Origin: an uncultured Lachnospiraceae bacterium
GTDB taxonomy: Bacteria; Bacillota; Clostridia; Lachnospirales; Lachnospiraceae
DNA: 33,883 bases
NCBI GenBank assembly: GCA_910588815.1
Contig: CAJUQY010000009.1
Span: forward strand, 16,897-50,779
Direction of reading: 5' to 3'
The notes beneath the pieces are model-generated. The model was not told where the DNA came from. It worked only from the letters and a program-made list of their open reading frames with translations, and searched no databases. How positions within the stretch are numbered: the first letter of the stretch is position 1; every line of letters starts with the position of its first letter. Positions 7,408 through 14,704 of the stretch are shown in pieces. Position numbers and translations under genes: made by a program.

Positions 7408-8982
7408 ATGAAGTACAGAGACGACGAGTATGGATACGACAGCCGCAGGCGCGATATGGAGGGACGCAGGCGGGTGAGGCCGGATGCGGAGATGGCTTCG
7501 CAGCGGAGAAGGAACCCGGCAGGCAGCAGTCGGGCTGCGTCCTCCGGTATGAGGAGTACGGCAGGCGCAGGGCAGAGTTCCGGGATGAGGGGTACATCAG
7601 GTGCCTACGGTTCCAGAGGCGGAGCCGATCCTTACGGAACAAGAAGAACAGCGGGAGGCGCGGCAGGCACAAGAAGCGTTTCTGCGGGGGGAGCCAGAGG
7701 TATGGGAGCTTCCGGGACAAGAAGCGGGGCCGGAGCGAGGAGTACATCTGCAGCCAGGAACCAGACTTCCGGGAGGCGCGTCGGGGCAGACCCTTACGAC
7801 AGAAGCTATCAGGCAGGCTATTATGCGGATAACGGGGGAGGCAGGAGACGCCAGGACGTTTCGGAAAGCGCCGGCAGAAAAGGAAAGAAACCCCTGTCTC
7901 AAAAGGCAAAGAAGAAAAGACGCATAAGAAGGGTCCTGTTTGCAGTGGAGGGAGTTCTGCTTTTGGTGGTGCTGGCCGGATTGTTTGTGATTTCCAAATG
8001 GGACATGATTCAGAAAGCTACTTTCGGGAAAAAGGATGTCCATGTCAATGAGCTTTCCGAAAATACGATCCAGAGCATGGAGGGTTACAGGACCATCGCT
8101 ATTTTCGGCGCCGATGAGGAGGGCAGTCACAGCGACGTGATCATGATTGCCAATATCAACAATAAGACAAGTGAGGTCACTCTGACTTCCGTGCTCCGGG
8201 ATACCTACTGGAATGTTCCGAATCTGAGCAACGGCGACGAGGAGAAGTATGCGAAGGCCAACAATGCCTACCATACGGGCGGCGATTTAGGGGCCCTGAA
8301 TGCGCTCAACAAAAATTTGGATTTGAATATCACCGAATATGTGACGGTCAACTGGTACGCGGTGTCACAGGTGGTGGATCTTTTGGGAGGCATGGAGATC
8401 GACGTGCCGGAGAGCATGATGGGTGAAATCAATGGTTATATCACCAACACCCAGGCGGAAGCCAAAAGCTGGGCTCCGGACGGCCCCGGCAAAGGGCAGA
8501 AGGGTACGACGCAGATTGACGGGCCGGGTTTGCAGACCCTGGACGGTCTCCAGACGGTGGCTTACTGCCGGATCCGCCATGGAAACGGCGGCGATGACGG
8601 CCGTACACAGAGACAGCGTGAGGTGGTGAACCAGATCCTGGAAAAGGCAAAGAAAGAGGATATCGGGACGCTTTTAAATATCTGTGAGGTGATATTCCCG
8701 GAAATCCGGACCAATCTGACATTGGCAGACGTGCTGGGGCTGGCTCCTAATATCGGAAGCTATAAGATTGTCAACCAGTTCCCCTTCCCCTATCATCAGG
8801 TGGATGCCCTGGTGGGCAGCAGCGGATCGGTGAAGGTACCCCTTGGCCTGGCGGACGATGTGGCCCAGCTTCACCGGGATCTGTTTGGGGACGAGAATTA
8901 TGAGCCCTCAGAGACCGTCCGGCAGATCAGCAATAAGATTGAGAAGCTGAGCGGCTACAGCGCCGAGGACCGCACGAATTAA
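7408..8982 (+). CDS. LytR-CpsA-Psr (LCP) family cell-wall glycopolymer transferase
   Basis: From ATG 7408 (AAAGGA upstream) the protein has 524 residues. Residues 1-165 form an unusually long cytoplasmic tail rich in Gly, Ser, Arg and Tyr (repeated GTRS/AGGARG-like stretches), ending in a Lys/Arg cluster. A single membrane helix (about 172-193) follows. The extracytoplasmic LCP domain starts at TIAIFGAD and includes TSVLRDTYW, KANNAYHTGG and AYCRIRHGNGGDDGRTQRQREV, with the Asp and Arg residues that bind the polyprenyl pyrophosphate. The family moves glycopolymers from lipid carrier to peptidoglycan. Together with the upstream initiating transferase it suggests wall attachment of a capsule or teichoic-like polymer. 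A start at 7360 would overlap the upstream gene and lacks a ribosome site. Confidence 0.94.
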   Translation: MKYRDDEYGYDSRRRDMEGRRRVRPDAEMASQRRRNPAGSSRAASSGMRSTAGAGQSSGMRGTSGAYGSRGGADPYGTRRTAGGAAGTRSVSAGGARGMGASGTRSGAGARSTSAARNQTSGRRVGADPYDRSYQAGYYADNGGGRRRQDVSESAGRKGKKPLSQKAKKKRRIRRVLFAVEGVLLLVVLAGLFVISKWDMIQKATFGKKDVHVNELSENTIQSMEGYRTIAIFGADEEGSHSDVIMIANINNKTSEVTLTSVLRDTYWNVPNLSNGDEEKYAKANNAYHTGGDLGALNALNKNLDLNITEYVTVNWYAVSQVVDLLGGMEIDVPESMMGEINGYITNTQAEAKSWAPDGPGKGQKGTTQIDGPGLQTLDGLQTVAYCRIRHGNGGDDGRTQRQREVVNQILEKAKKEDIGTLLNICEVIFPEIRTNLTLADVLGLAPNIGSYKIVNQFPFPYHQVDALVGSSGSVKVPLGLADDVAQLHRDLFGDENYEPSETVRQISNKIEKLSGYSAEDRTN

Positions 8983-9000
8983 GCTTTTCGGATAAAACAA

Positions 9001-9066
9001 GCCGCCCCCGGTTTTTTCACAGACGATAGGAAAAACATCTGTGAAAAGACTGGGGGCGGCGTCTTT
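9001..9066. terminator. Bidirectional terminator between the LCP gene and purC
   Basis: GCCGCCCCC (9001-9009) pairs with GGGGGCGGC (9052-9060), and inside it TTTTCACAGA (9014-9023) pairs with TCTGTGAAAA (9038-9047). CTTTTT follows on the plus strand and TTGTTTT on the minus strand. It lies between convergent genes. It includes the 11-mer CAGACGATAGG found in the repeats at 1-139. Confidence 0.88.
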
Positions 9067-9072
9067 TTGCGT

Positions 9073-9933
9073 TTACAGCGGCTTCCCGGTCAGCATCTCA
9101 TAAGCCTGCAGATACTTCCCGATGGTCTTCTCCACGATATCCCCGGGGAGCGTCCAGTCATTGCCGGGGTTGGCCTTCAGCCAGTCGCGGGCGAACTGCT
9201 TGTCAAAGGAGGGCTGTCCATGTCCGGCCTCATAGCCGTCGGCAGGCCAGAAGCGGGAGCTGTCCGGGGTCAGCATTTCATCACCCAGAACAATATTGCC
9301 GTTCTCGTCCAGACCGAATTCGAATTTGGTGTCGGCGATGATGATGCCGCGGGTGAGAGCGTAGTCGGCACACTTCTTGTAGAGGGCCAGGGTGCAGTCC
9401 TTAAGCTTTCTTGCGTACTCCTCGCCCCTGCCGGGAAAATACTTCTCCAGATGGGCGATACTCTGCTCATAGGAGATGTTTTCGTCGTGGTCGCCGATTT
9501 CGGCTTTGGTGGAGGGGGTGTAGATGGGCTCCGGAAGCTTGTCCGATTCCTTAAGACCCTCCGGCAGAGGGATGCCGCAGACGGTCCCGTCTTTCTGGTA
9601 GCCGGCCCAGCCGCTTCCGGTAATGTAGCCGCGGACAATGCACTCCAACGGAAGCATGTGAAGCTTTTTGCACATCATGCTGTTTCCGTCAAATGCGGGC
9701 TGCCTGAAAAATTCCGGCATATCTTTCACATCGGTGGAAATCATGTGGTTGGGAAGGATATCCTTCGTCATATCAAACCAGAATTTTGACATCTGCGTCA
9801 GGACGGCGCCTTTTTTAGTCACCGTATTTTTCAGGATCACATCAAAACAACTGATCCGGTCGGTGGCGACCATAATCAGACTGTCGCCATTGTCATAAAT
9901 TTCCCGGACCTTGCCTTCTTTGATAGGTTTCAT
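9073..9933 (-). CDS. purC: Phosphoribosylaminoimidazole-succinocarboxamide synthase
   Basis: This is a 286-residue SAICAR synthetase that ligates aspartate to CAIR with ATP in purine synthesis. Diagnostic segments are EGKVREIYDNGD at the N-terminus, ATDRISCFDVIL, CIVRGYITGSGWAGYQK, DTKFEFGLDENG and LGDEMLTPDSSRFWP. Length and motifs fit the ~290-residue type. It stands alone, with its own promoter at 10030-10058 and no other pur genes beside it. It converges on the LCP gene across the shared terminator. The palindrome over its promoter suggests control by a repressor, but no known purine box is recognisable. Confidence 0.96.
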   Translation of the reverse strand: MKPIKEGKVREIYDNGDSLIMVATDRISCFDVILKNTVTKKGAVLTQMSKFWFDMTKDILPNHMISTDVKDMPEFFRQPAFDGNSMMCKKLHMLPLECIVRGYITGSGWAGYQKDGTVCGIPLPEGLKESDKLPEPIYTPSTKAEIGDHDENISYEQSIAHLEKYFPGRGEEYARKLKDCTLALYKKCADYALTRGIIIADTKFEFGLDENGNIVLGDEMLTPDSSRFWPADGYEAGHGQPSFDKQFARDWLKANPGNDWTLPGDIVEKTIGKYLQAYEMLTGKPL

Positions 9934-9997
9934 GTTTATACCTCGCTATGTATGAAATGAATAAAAATACCATTGCCGCTTTTGCATCTCCCGGAGG

Positions 9998-10058
9998 GGT
10001 ATAGTCAACGGCAAATTATTTTGTCGTTGACTATACCAGATTTCAGGAAAAAGAGCAA
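9998..10058 (-). promoter_or_regulatory. purC promoter overlapped by a perfect 13-bp palindrome
   Basis: On the minus strand TTGCTC (complement of 10053-10058), a 17-bp spacer and TATAGT (complement of 10030-10035) form the promoter. The arms GGTATAGTCAACG (9998-10010) and CGTTGACTATACC (10025-10037) are perfectly complementary around a 14-nt spacer; one arm contains the -10 box and the other lies just downstream. No U-run follows, so an operator is more likely than a terminator. Which protein binds it cannot be told. Confidence 0.62.
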
Positions 10059-10105
10059 GGGGATTCGGCAAAAAAACGGACTGTGTGAAAAATTACCGCC
10101 GCCGG

Positions 10106-10960
10106 CTATTTTCGGTCCTTAATCTTGAAATACACAAGCTGCACGTTGCTGTTCCCGCCGGCCTGGTTCCGCTTTACGTCGAAAAGCCCCAGGGAATTTA
10201 TAAAAGGGGTGAATTTGGAGAAACCAAAGTTTCGCACATCAAAATCCGGGAACCGCTTGGCCAGCTGGTTTCCGAGCTCTGCGGAAAAAATCCATCCGTC
10301 GTCGTCGGAACACTCTTCCACAAGGGTCAAAATAGCCTTTTTGATCATTTTGAGGTTGGTCTGAGGCTCTGGCTCTTTCGCTTTCTGCTTGGTTCTCTTG
10401 GAGGCGGGCGTCTTTCCCTTCTTTGAAGCGGCAGGCGCTTTTTCCGAATTGGCAGACGCCTCTTTTTCCGCGAAGAGCTCGTCCTTTTCCGACTCCTGCT
10501 CGTCCTTCTCGCCGCCGGCTCCGTTGGAGAGGAGGATATCCAGATATTTGAATTGATTGCAGGCAGAGATAAAGGGCTTTGGTGTTTTGCTCTCCCCCAT
10601 GCCGATCACCTGCATGCCGGATTCTCTGAGCCTTGCCGCCAGCCTGGTAAAGTCGCTGTCGGAGGATGCCAGGCAGAAGCCGTCCACATTCCCCGAATAA
10701 AGAATATCCATGGCATCTATGATCATAGCCGAGTCGGTGGAGCTTTTGCCGGTGGTGTAACCGTACTGCTGGATAGGGATAATGGAATTGTCCAGAAGGA
10801 CTCGTTTCCAGGAAGTGAGCTGGGGATTGGTCCAATCTCCGTAAATCCGTTTATAGGTAGCAATGCCGTTCTTTGCGGCTTCATCCAAAATGATCTTGAT
10901 GTACTTTTCTGAAATGTTGTCTGCGTCAATCAGTATAGCATATTTCAGTTCTTTGTTCAA
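10106..10960 (-). CDS. NYN-domain ribonuclease-like protein with C-terminal OST-HTH/LOTUS domain
   Basis: This 284-residue protein has two domains. Residues 5-145 are a PIN-like NYN domain of the LabA/DUF88 type with the acidic site Asp12 (ILIDADN), Asp76 (KSSTDSA) and Asp101/Asp103 (ASSDSDF), which would bind metal for RNA cleavage. A charged, Lys/Glu/Ala-rich linker (about 148-200) joins it to an OST-HTH/LOTUS domain (about 203-280: LKMIKKAILTL, GWIFSAELGNQL, FGFSKFTPFINS), which in other proteins binds RNA, including G-quadruplex RNA. The substrate is unknown. The start is TTG at 10958-10960, supported by GGAGGC at a proper distance. Promoter CTGCCA-17-TATAAT lies at 11041-11069. It is probably monocistronic. 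Confidence 0.88.
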   Translation of the reverse strand: MNKELKYAILIDADNISEKYIKIILDEAAKNGIATYKRIYGDWTNPQLTSWKRVLLDNSIIPIQQYGYTTGKSSTDSAMIIDAMDILYSGNVDGFCLASSDSDFTRLAARLRESGMQVIGMGESKTPKPFISACNQFKYLDILLSNGAGGEKDEQESEKDELFAEKEASANSEKAPAASKKGKTPASKRTKQKAKEPEPQTNLKMIKKAILTLVEECSDDDGWIFSAELGNQLAKRFPDFDVRNFGFSKFTPFINSLGLFDVKRNQAGGNSNVQLVYFKIKDRK

Positions 10961-11040
10961 AAATGTGCCTCCGTTCGTTCAAGGTTTATAAAAGCAGCGC
11001 GGTTTTTGCCGAATCCATAGGGTTTACCGGTACGGATTCC

Positions 11041-11069
11041 ATTATAAAATTAAGGAATCTATTTGGCAG
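11041..11069 (-). promoter_or_regulatory. Promoter of the NYN/OST-HTH gene
   Basis: On the minus strand CTGCCA (complement of 11064-11069), a 17-bp spacer and TATAAT (complement of 11041-11046) lie about 80 bp before the TTG start. The leader contains the short inverted repeat GAATCC/GGATTC (11011-11016 and 11034-11039) of unknown meaning. Confidence 0.55.
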
Positions 11070-11116
11070 ACACTTGTCTCCGCGGGGGATGCGTATGCTC
11101 ATAAGTATCAAAAAAC

Positions 11117-11493
11117 TCATGAGGATAAAAGGATAAGGATAAGCATCATGGTGCCAAGCACCAGGGCGACGATGCCGAGAACCAGACCGGCAACGGCAAT
11201 GCCGCGGCCGCCGGATTTCATGGCGGGCACCGAAAAAATAATTGTCAAAAGTGCGCCTGCCCGTCAGTCCCGCCTGTATAGGCGCCGGAAAAGGGTTTAT
11301 AATCCATATAAGGACGACGGGCGATTTCTGTCTCACTGGCCGGAGCCGGACTTTCCGGTTCGACATCCTGCCCTTTTGATTCTGTTTGATCACAGGAAGG
11401 AGCAGTCCGGCTGTCCGGGGAGAAAACGGTCCCACACTCATCGCAGACGGATGTGCCGTCAGGAAGCTCTTTGCCGCAGGTCGTGCAATACAT
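11117..11493 (-). pseudogene. Zinc-ribbon/DUF4190-like membrane protein, apparently frameshifted
   Basis: The open frame from ATG 11493 (AAAGG upstream) encodes a double-CxxC zinc ribbon, MYCTTCGKELPDGTSVCDECG, then a polar Pro/Glu/Ser linker, and stops at TGA about 11247. Directly after, another frame reads LLTIIFSVPAMKSGGRG and then IAVAGLVLGIVALVLG before a stop at 11117-11119. The GIAVAGLVLGIVxLVLG pattern is the usual last part of DUF4190-type zinc-ribbon membrane proteins. The simplest reading is one ancestral gene broken by a frameshift near 11245-11260, with part of the first helix region lost. Alternatively the 82-residue zinc-ribbon peptide is still made. There is no close partner gene. 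Confidence 0.6.
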
Positions 11494-11653
11494 AAAAAAC
11501 CGCCTTTCTTTCAAACAGGGATATTACTTTTACCATTATAAGCCAGAGCAGGATAAAACTCAATGAAAATGTTTGCGGGATGTGATATACTGTAGTAGGC
11601 GGCAAAAAATTTACCGTTCCCTATAAAAGAAAAGTCAGGAGGCCTTGAACATT

Positions 11654-12172
11654 ATGAAAGAAACCATACAGGATCTGAAGACCAGAAGGAGCATAAAAAA
11701 ATATAAACCGGAGCAGATCACGAAAAATGAACTGATCCAGGTTCTGGAGGCAGGGATGAATGCCCCCAGCGGCATGAACAGGCAGGCCGCCGTCATGGTG
11801 GCGGTACAGGAGCCGGAGACCGTGAAAAAGCTGTCGGCCATGAATGCGGCCGTCATGGGAGTGTCCTCCGATCCTTTTTACGGGGCTCCCACGGTGATTG
11901 TGGTGCTGGCGGACAAGACGGTTCCCACTTATCAGTATGACGGAAGCCTGGTTATGGGGAATCTTTTGAATGCGGCCCATGGCCTGGGGCTTGGGGCCTG
12001 TTGGATCCACCGGGCAAAAGAGGTGTTCTCTTTGGCGGAAGGAAAGAAACTGTTGGAGAAATGGGGACTTGACGAAAATTATGAAGGCATCGGGCATTGT
12101 GTGGTCGGTTACGGGGAAGGGGATTATCCGGGAGCAAAAGCCAAAAAGGAGAATTATGTCATCTGGGACTAA
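11654..12172 (+). CDS. Nitroreductase family flavoprotein
   Basis: A compact 172-residue NAD(P)H-dependent nitroreductase-fold protein. Visible motifs are the FMN-phosphate-binding TRRSIKKYKPEQI near the N-terminus, MNAPSGMNRQ, the central GNLLNAAHGLGLGACWI helix, and GYGEGDYPGAKAKK near the end. Members reduce nitro compounds, quinones or flavins; the substrate here is unknown. ATG 11654 is preferred, with AGGAGG 11 bp upstream; a TTG at 11645 would be too close to that site. It leads the operon and its end overlaps the next gene by 17 bp. The association with three base-excision repair genes suggests, but does not prove, a redox or nitrosative-stress role. Confidence 0.92.
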   Translation: MKETIQDLKTRRSIKKYKPEQITKNELIQVLEAGMNAPSGMNRQAAVMVAVQEPETVKKLSAMNAAVMGVSSDPFYGAPTVIVVLADKTVPTYQYDGSLVMGNLLNAAHGLGLGACWIHRAKEVFSLAEGKKLLEKWGLDENYEGIGHCVVGYGEGDYPGAKAKKENYVIWD

Positions 12173-12773
12173 GGGTGTTTTTCCGGGGACTTTTCCGGTA
12201 CGGCACGAGATTCCTCCGGTTTATGACGAACATTCCCGGATCTTGATACTGGGGAGCTTTCCGTCGGTGAAATCCAGAGAGGCCGGTTTTTTTTACGGGC
12301 ACCCCCAGAACCGGTTCTGGAAAGTGCTGGCGGCGTTATGTGCCGGGGGAGAGACGAGGATTGCCGGCGGAACTTCGGCCTCTGCGGCAGAGCCTGCCGT
12401 ACCGAAAACGGCTGAAGAGAAGAAAGAGTTCCTGCTTTGCCGCGGGATTGCCGTCTGGGATGTGATCGCAAGCTGTGAAATTAAGGGCTCCAGTGATCAG
12501 AGCATTCGCAATGTTGTCCCCAACGATCTGTCGCCGATTTTAAAAACGGCAGACATCCGGCAGATCTTTTGCAATGGAGGGACTTCGTATAAGCTGTATG
12601 AGAAATATTTGCGAGAAAAGACCGGGCGGGAGGCAGTGAAGCTTCCTTCCACCAGTCCGGCGAACGCAGCCTGTTCTCTGGAACGGCTGGTGGGACTGTG
12701 GCGGGAAGCCGGGGTTTCTTCGGAGTACTTTCTGCCCTGTGCGGGCCATCAATACCAGGCGGTGGAGCTATGA
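12156..12773 (+). CDS. Hypoxanthine (deoxyinosine) DNA glycosylase, UDG superfamily
   Basis: This is a 205-residue protein from ATG 12156 (AAGGAG 5 bp upstream). Motif ILGSFPSVKSREAGFFYGHPQNRFW at the N-terminus, GIAVWDVIASCEIKGSSDQSI in the middle, CNGGTSY, and LPSTSPAN near the end match family-6 glycosylases of the uracil-DNA glycosylase superfamily. These remove hypoxanthine arising from adenine deamination, for example by nitrosative chemistry. A ~25-residue Ala/Glu-rich insert (GGETRIAGGTS onward) makes it longer than usual. The gene overlaps the nitroreductase by 17 bp and the mutY-like gene by 4 bp (ATGA), so all three are cotranslated. Confidence 0.88.
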   Translation: MSSGTKGVFPGTFPVRHEIPPVYDEHSRILILGSFPSVKSREAGFFYGHPQNRFWKVLAALCAGGETRIAGGTSASAAEPAVPKTAEEKKEFLLCRGIAVWDVIASCEIKGSSDQSIRNVVPNDLSPILKTADIRQIFCNGGTSYKLYEKYLREKTGREAVKLPSTSPANAACSLERLVGLWREAGVSSEYFLPCAGHQYQAVEL

Positions 12774-13888
12774 ATGAGAATCTTCGGCTGTTTGAAGATA
12801 TGGAAGTTCTGGAGTGGGAGGAGGCGCCGCTTTCAGAGGAAGAGAGGATCAGGGCGGCTGTGGTGCCGCTCCTTTTCTGGTTTCGGCAAAACGCCAGAGC
12901 TTTACCCTGGAGGGAGGAACCGACGCCTTATCATGTGTGGATCTCGGAGATCATGCTTCAGCAGACCAGAGTGGAAGCTGTCAGGGCTTATTACAGGCGT
13001 TTTCTGGAAGAACTTCCTGACATCCGGGCGCTGGCCGATGTGCCGGAGGAGAGGCTTTTTAAGCTGTGGGAAGGGCTGGGATATTATAACCGGGCCAGAA
13101 ATCTGAAAAAAGCGGCGATGGAAGCCGTTGAACACTACGGCGGGGAACTGCCGGATTCCTATGAGGGATTGCTTTCGCTGCCGGGGATCGGGAGCTATAC
13201 GGCAGGGGCTATTGCGTCGATTGCCTACGGGATTGCGGAGCCGGCGGTGGACGGCAATGTGCTGCGGGTGATATCCAGGCTTCTTGCAGACCGCGGGGAT
13301 ATTTTGAAGCAGTCTGTAAAAAAGCAGATGGAAAGGCTGCTGCGTGAGACCATGCCGAAGGATGCAGCCGGTGCATTTAACCAGGCGCTGATGGAGGTGG
13401 GAGCGCTGGTCTGTGTGCCGAACGGAGCCCCCCACTGTGGGGAATGTCCTTTAAAAGGCCTCTGTCTGGCGCGCAGAATGAAATTGACAGAGGAAATTCC
13501 GGTCAAGGCGCCGAAAAAGGCAAGGGTGATTGAAGAGAGAACCGTGTTTGCCGTTCTCAGAGGGGATCAGGTTCTTCTTCATAAGAGGCCGGAGAGAGGG
13601 CTTTTGGCAGGACTCTATGAACTCCCCGGGACGCGGGGATATCTGGATGTGAAAGAGGCTTTAGACTGGCTGGGGGTGGAAGGGTATCAGGTGGAGCATA
13701 TAGAACGGCTGCCGGATGCAAAACATATTTTTTCCCATGTGGAATGGCGGATGCGGGGGTACCAGGTTCTGCTGAAAGAGGGGGCGGAGACAGAAGCGGG
13801 TTTTTTTGCGGACAGAGAATACGCGCGGGAATCCTGCGCTCTTCCTGGAGCCTTCAAGGCCTACACAAAATATTTGCTGGGCACCTAG
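12770..13888 (+). CDS. mutY: A/G-specific adenine DNA glycosylase
   Basis: This 372-residue MutY removes adenine mispaired with 8-oxoguanine. Catalytic Glu60 lies in ISEIMLQQTRV. The helix-hairpin-helix LPGIGSYTAGAIASIAYG is followed by Asp161 in AVDGNVLRV. The 4Fe-4S cluster ligands are CVPNGAPHCGECPLKGLC, with seven residues between the first two cysteines. The C-terminal NUDIX-like domain (VFAVLRGDQVLLHKRP, GLYELPG) reads 8-oxoguanine. The start overlaps the upstream stop as ATGA. A short Glu-rich N-terminal extension precedes the domain. A start at 12698 would lie deep inside the upstream gene and has no ribosome site. Confidence 0.95.
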   Translation: MNENLRLFEDMEVLEWEEAPLSEEERIRAAVVPLLFWFRQNARALPWREEPTPYHVWISEIMLQQTRVEAVRAYYRRFLEELPDIRALADVPEERLFKLWEGLGYYNRARNLKKAAMEAVEHYGGELPDSYEGLLSLPGIGSYTAGAIASIAYGIAEPAVDGNVLRVISRLLADRGDILKQSVKKQMERLLRETMPKDAAGAFNQALMEVGALVCVPNGAPHCGECPLKGLCLARRMKLTEEIPVKAPKKARVIEERTVFAVLRGDQVLLHKRPERGLLAGLYELPGTRGYLDVKEALDWLGVEGYQVEHIERLPDAKHIFSHVEWRMRGYQVLLKEGAETEAGFFADREYARESCALPGAFKAYTKYLLGT

Positions 13889-13946
13889 CGGCCCGCAGAG
13901 CCGGGAGGGAAAGAGCGCTTGACTTGTTTACAAAAAGGAGGAAGGC

Positions 13947-14582
13947 ATGACAAAAGAGGAACTTGCGAGGATCGTGATCGACCGCCTAAAGAAGGAGTAT
14001 CCGGATGCCGATTGCACCCTGGACTATGATCAGGCCTGGAAACTTCTGGTGAGTGTGCGGCTGGCAGCCCAGTGTACGGACGCCAGAGTCAATGTGGTCG
14101 TGGAGAAGCTGTATGAAAAATATCCGGATGTGGATGCGCTGTCGGAGGCGGATGTGGCGGATATCGAAGCGATTGTGCGGCCCTGCGGCCTGGGAAAGAG
14201 CAAGGCCAGAGACATAAGTGCCTGTATGAAGATATTGAAGGAGCAATATGGCGGACGGGTACCGGAAGATTTTGAGGCGCTGCTGGCGCTTCCGGGGGTG
14301 GGACGCAAGAGTGCGAACCTGATTATGGGGGACGTATTTGGGAAACCAGCCATTGTGACGGATACCCATTGTATCCGCCTGACAAACAGGATTGGCCTGG
14401 TGGACGGGATCAAGGACCCGAAAAAGGTGGAGATGGCTCTCTGGAAGATCATTCCGCCGGAAGAGGGGAACAGCTTCTGTCATCGGCTGGTGTACCATGG
14501 CAGAGAGGTATGTACGGCCAGAACGGCGCCTTTTTGCGGGCGCTGCTGCGTGGCCGATGTGTGCAGGAAAACAGGAATTTGA
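13947..14582 (+). CDS. nth: Endonuclease III (thymine glycol DNA glycosylase/AP lyase)
   Basis: This is a 211-residue Nth. The helix-hairpin-helix LPGVGRKSANLIMGD carries catalytic Lys121, and VTDTHCIRLTNR carries Asp139. The C-terminal 4Fe-4S motif is VCTARTAPFCGRCCVADVC, with an extra adjacent cysteine and seven rather than six residues in the first gap. It excises oxidised pyrimidines and nicks the abasic site. AGGAGG is 5 bp before the ATG. It lies 58 bp after mutY and extends the repair operon. Confidence 0.95.
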   Translation: MTKEELARIVIDRLKKEYPDADCTLDYDQAWKLLVSVRLAAQCTDARVNVVVEKLYEKYPDVDALSEADVADIEAIVRPCGLGKSKARDISACMKILKEQYGGRVPEDFEALLALPGVGRKSANLIMGDVFGKPAIVTDTHCIRLTNRIGLVDGIKDPKKVEMALWKIIPPEEGNSFCHRLVYHGREVCTARTAPFCGRCCVADVCRKTGI

Positions 14583-14704
14583 CAGAGTGGAAACAGAAGG
14601 CCTGTCTCGGCATGTAAGGCGTTTGGGACTGTAAGGCATTTTCGGTGATAAGAAATTTCGGAATGTGAAGTTTGCCTGAAAAAGGCAGAGAGGAAGGGAT
14701 TACT

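Noticed and set aside
9934..10105. Purine riboswitch before purC
   Set aside because: No conserved purine-aptamer core is visible; only the palindrome and a promoter are present.
10986..11441. Minus-strand ORF across the zinc-ribbon region
   Set aside because: It lies in a different frame from both the CxxC ribbon and the GLVLGIV helix, and its content is Arg/Pro-rich noise.
13986..14639. Minus-strand ORF opposite nth
   Set aside because: It is a shadow of the endonuclease III coding frame, with no motifs of its own.
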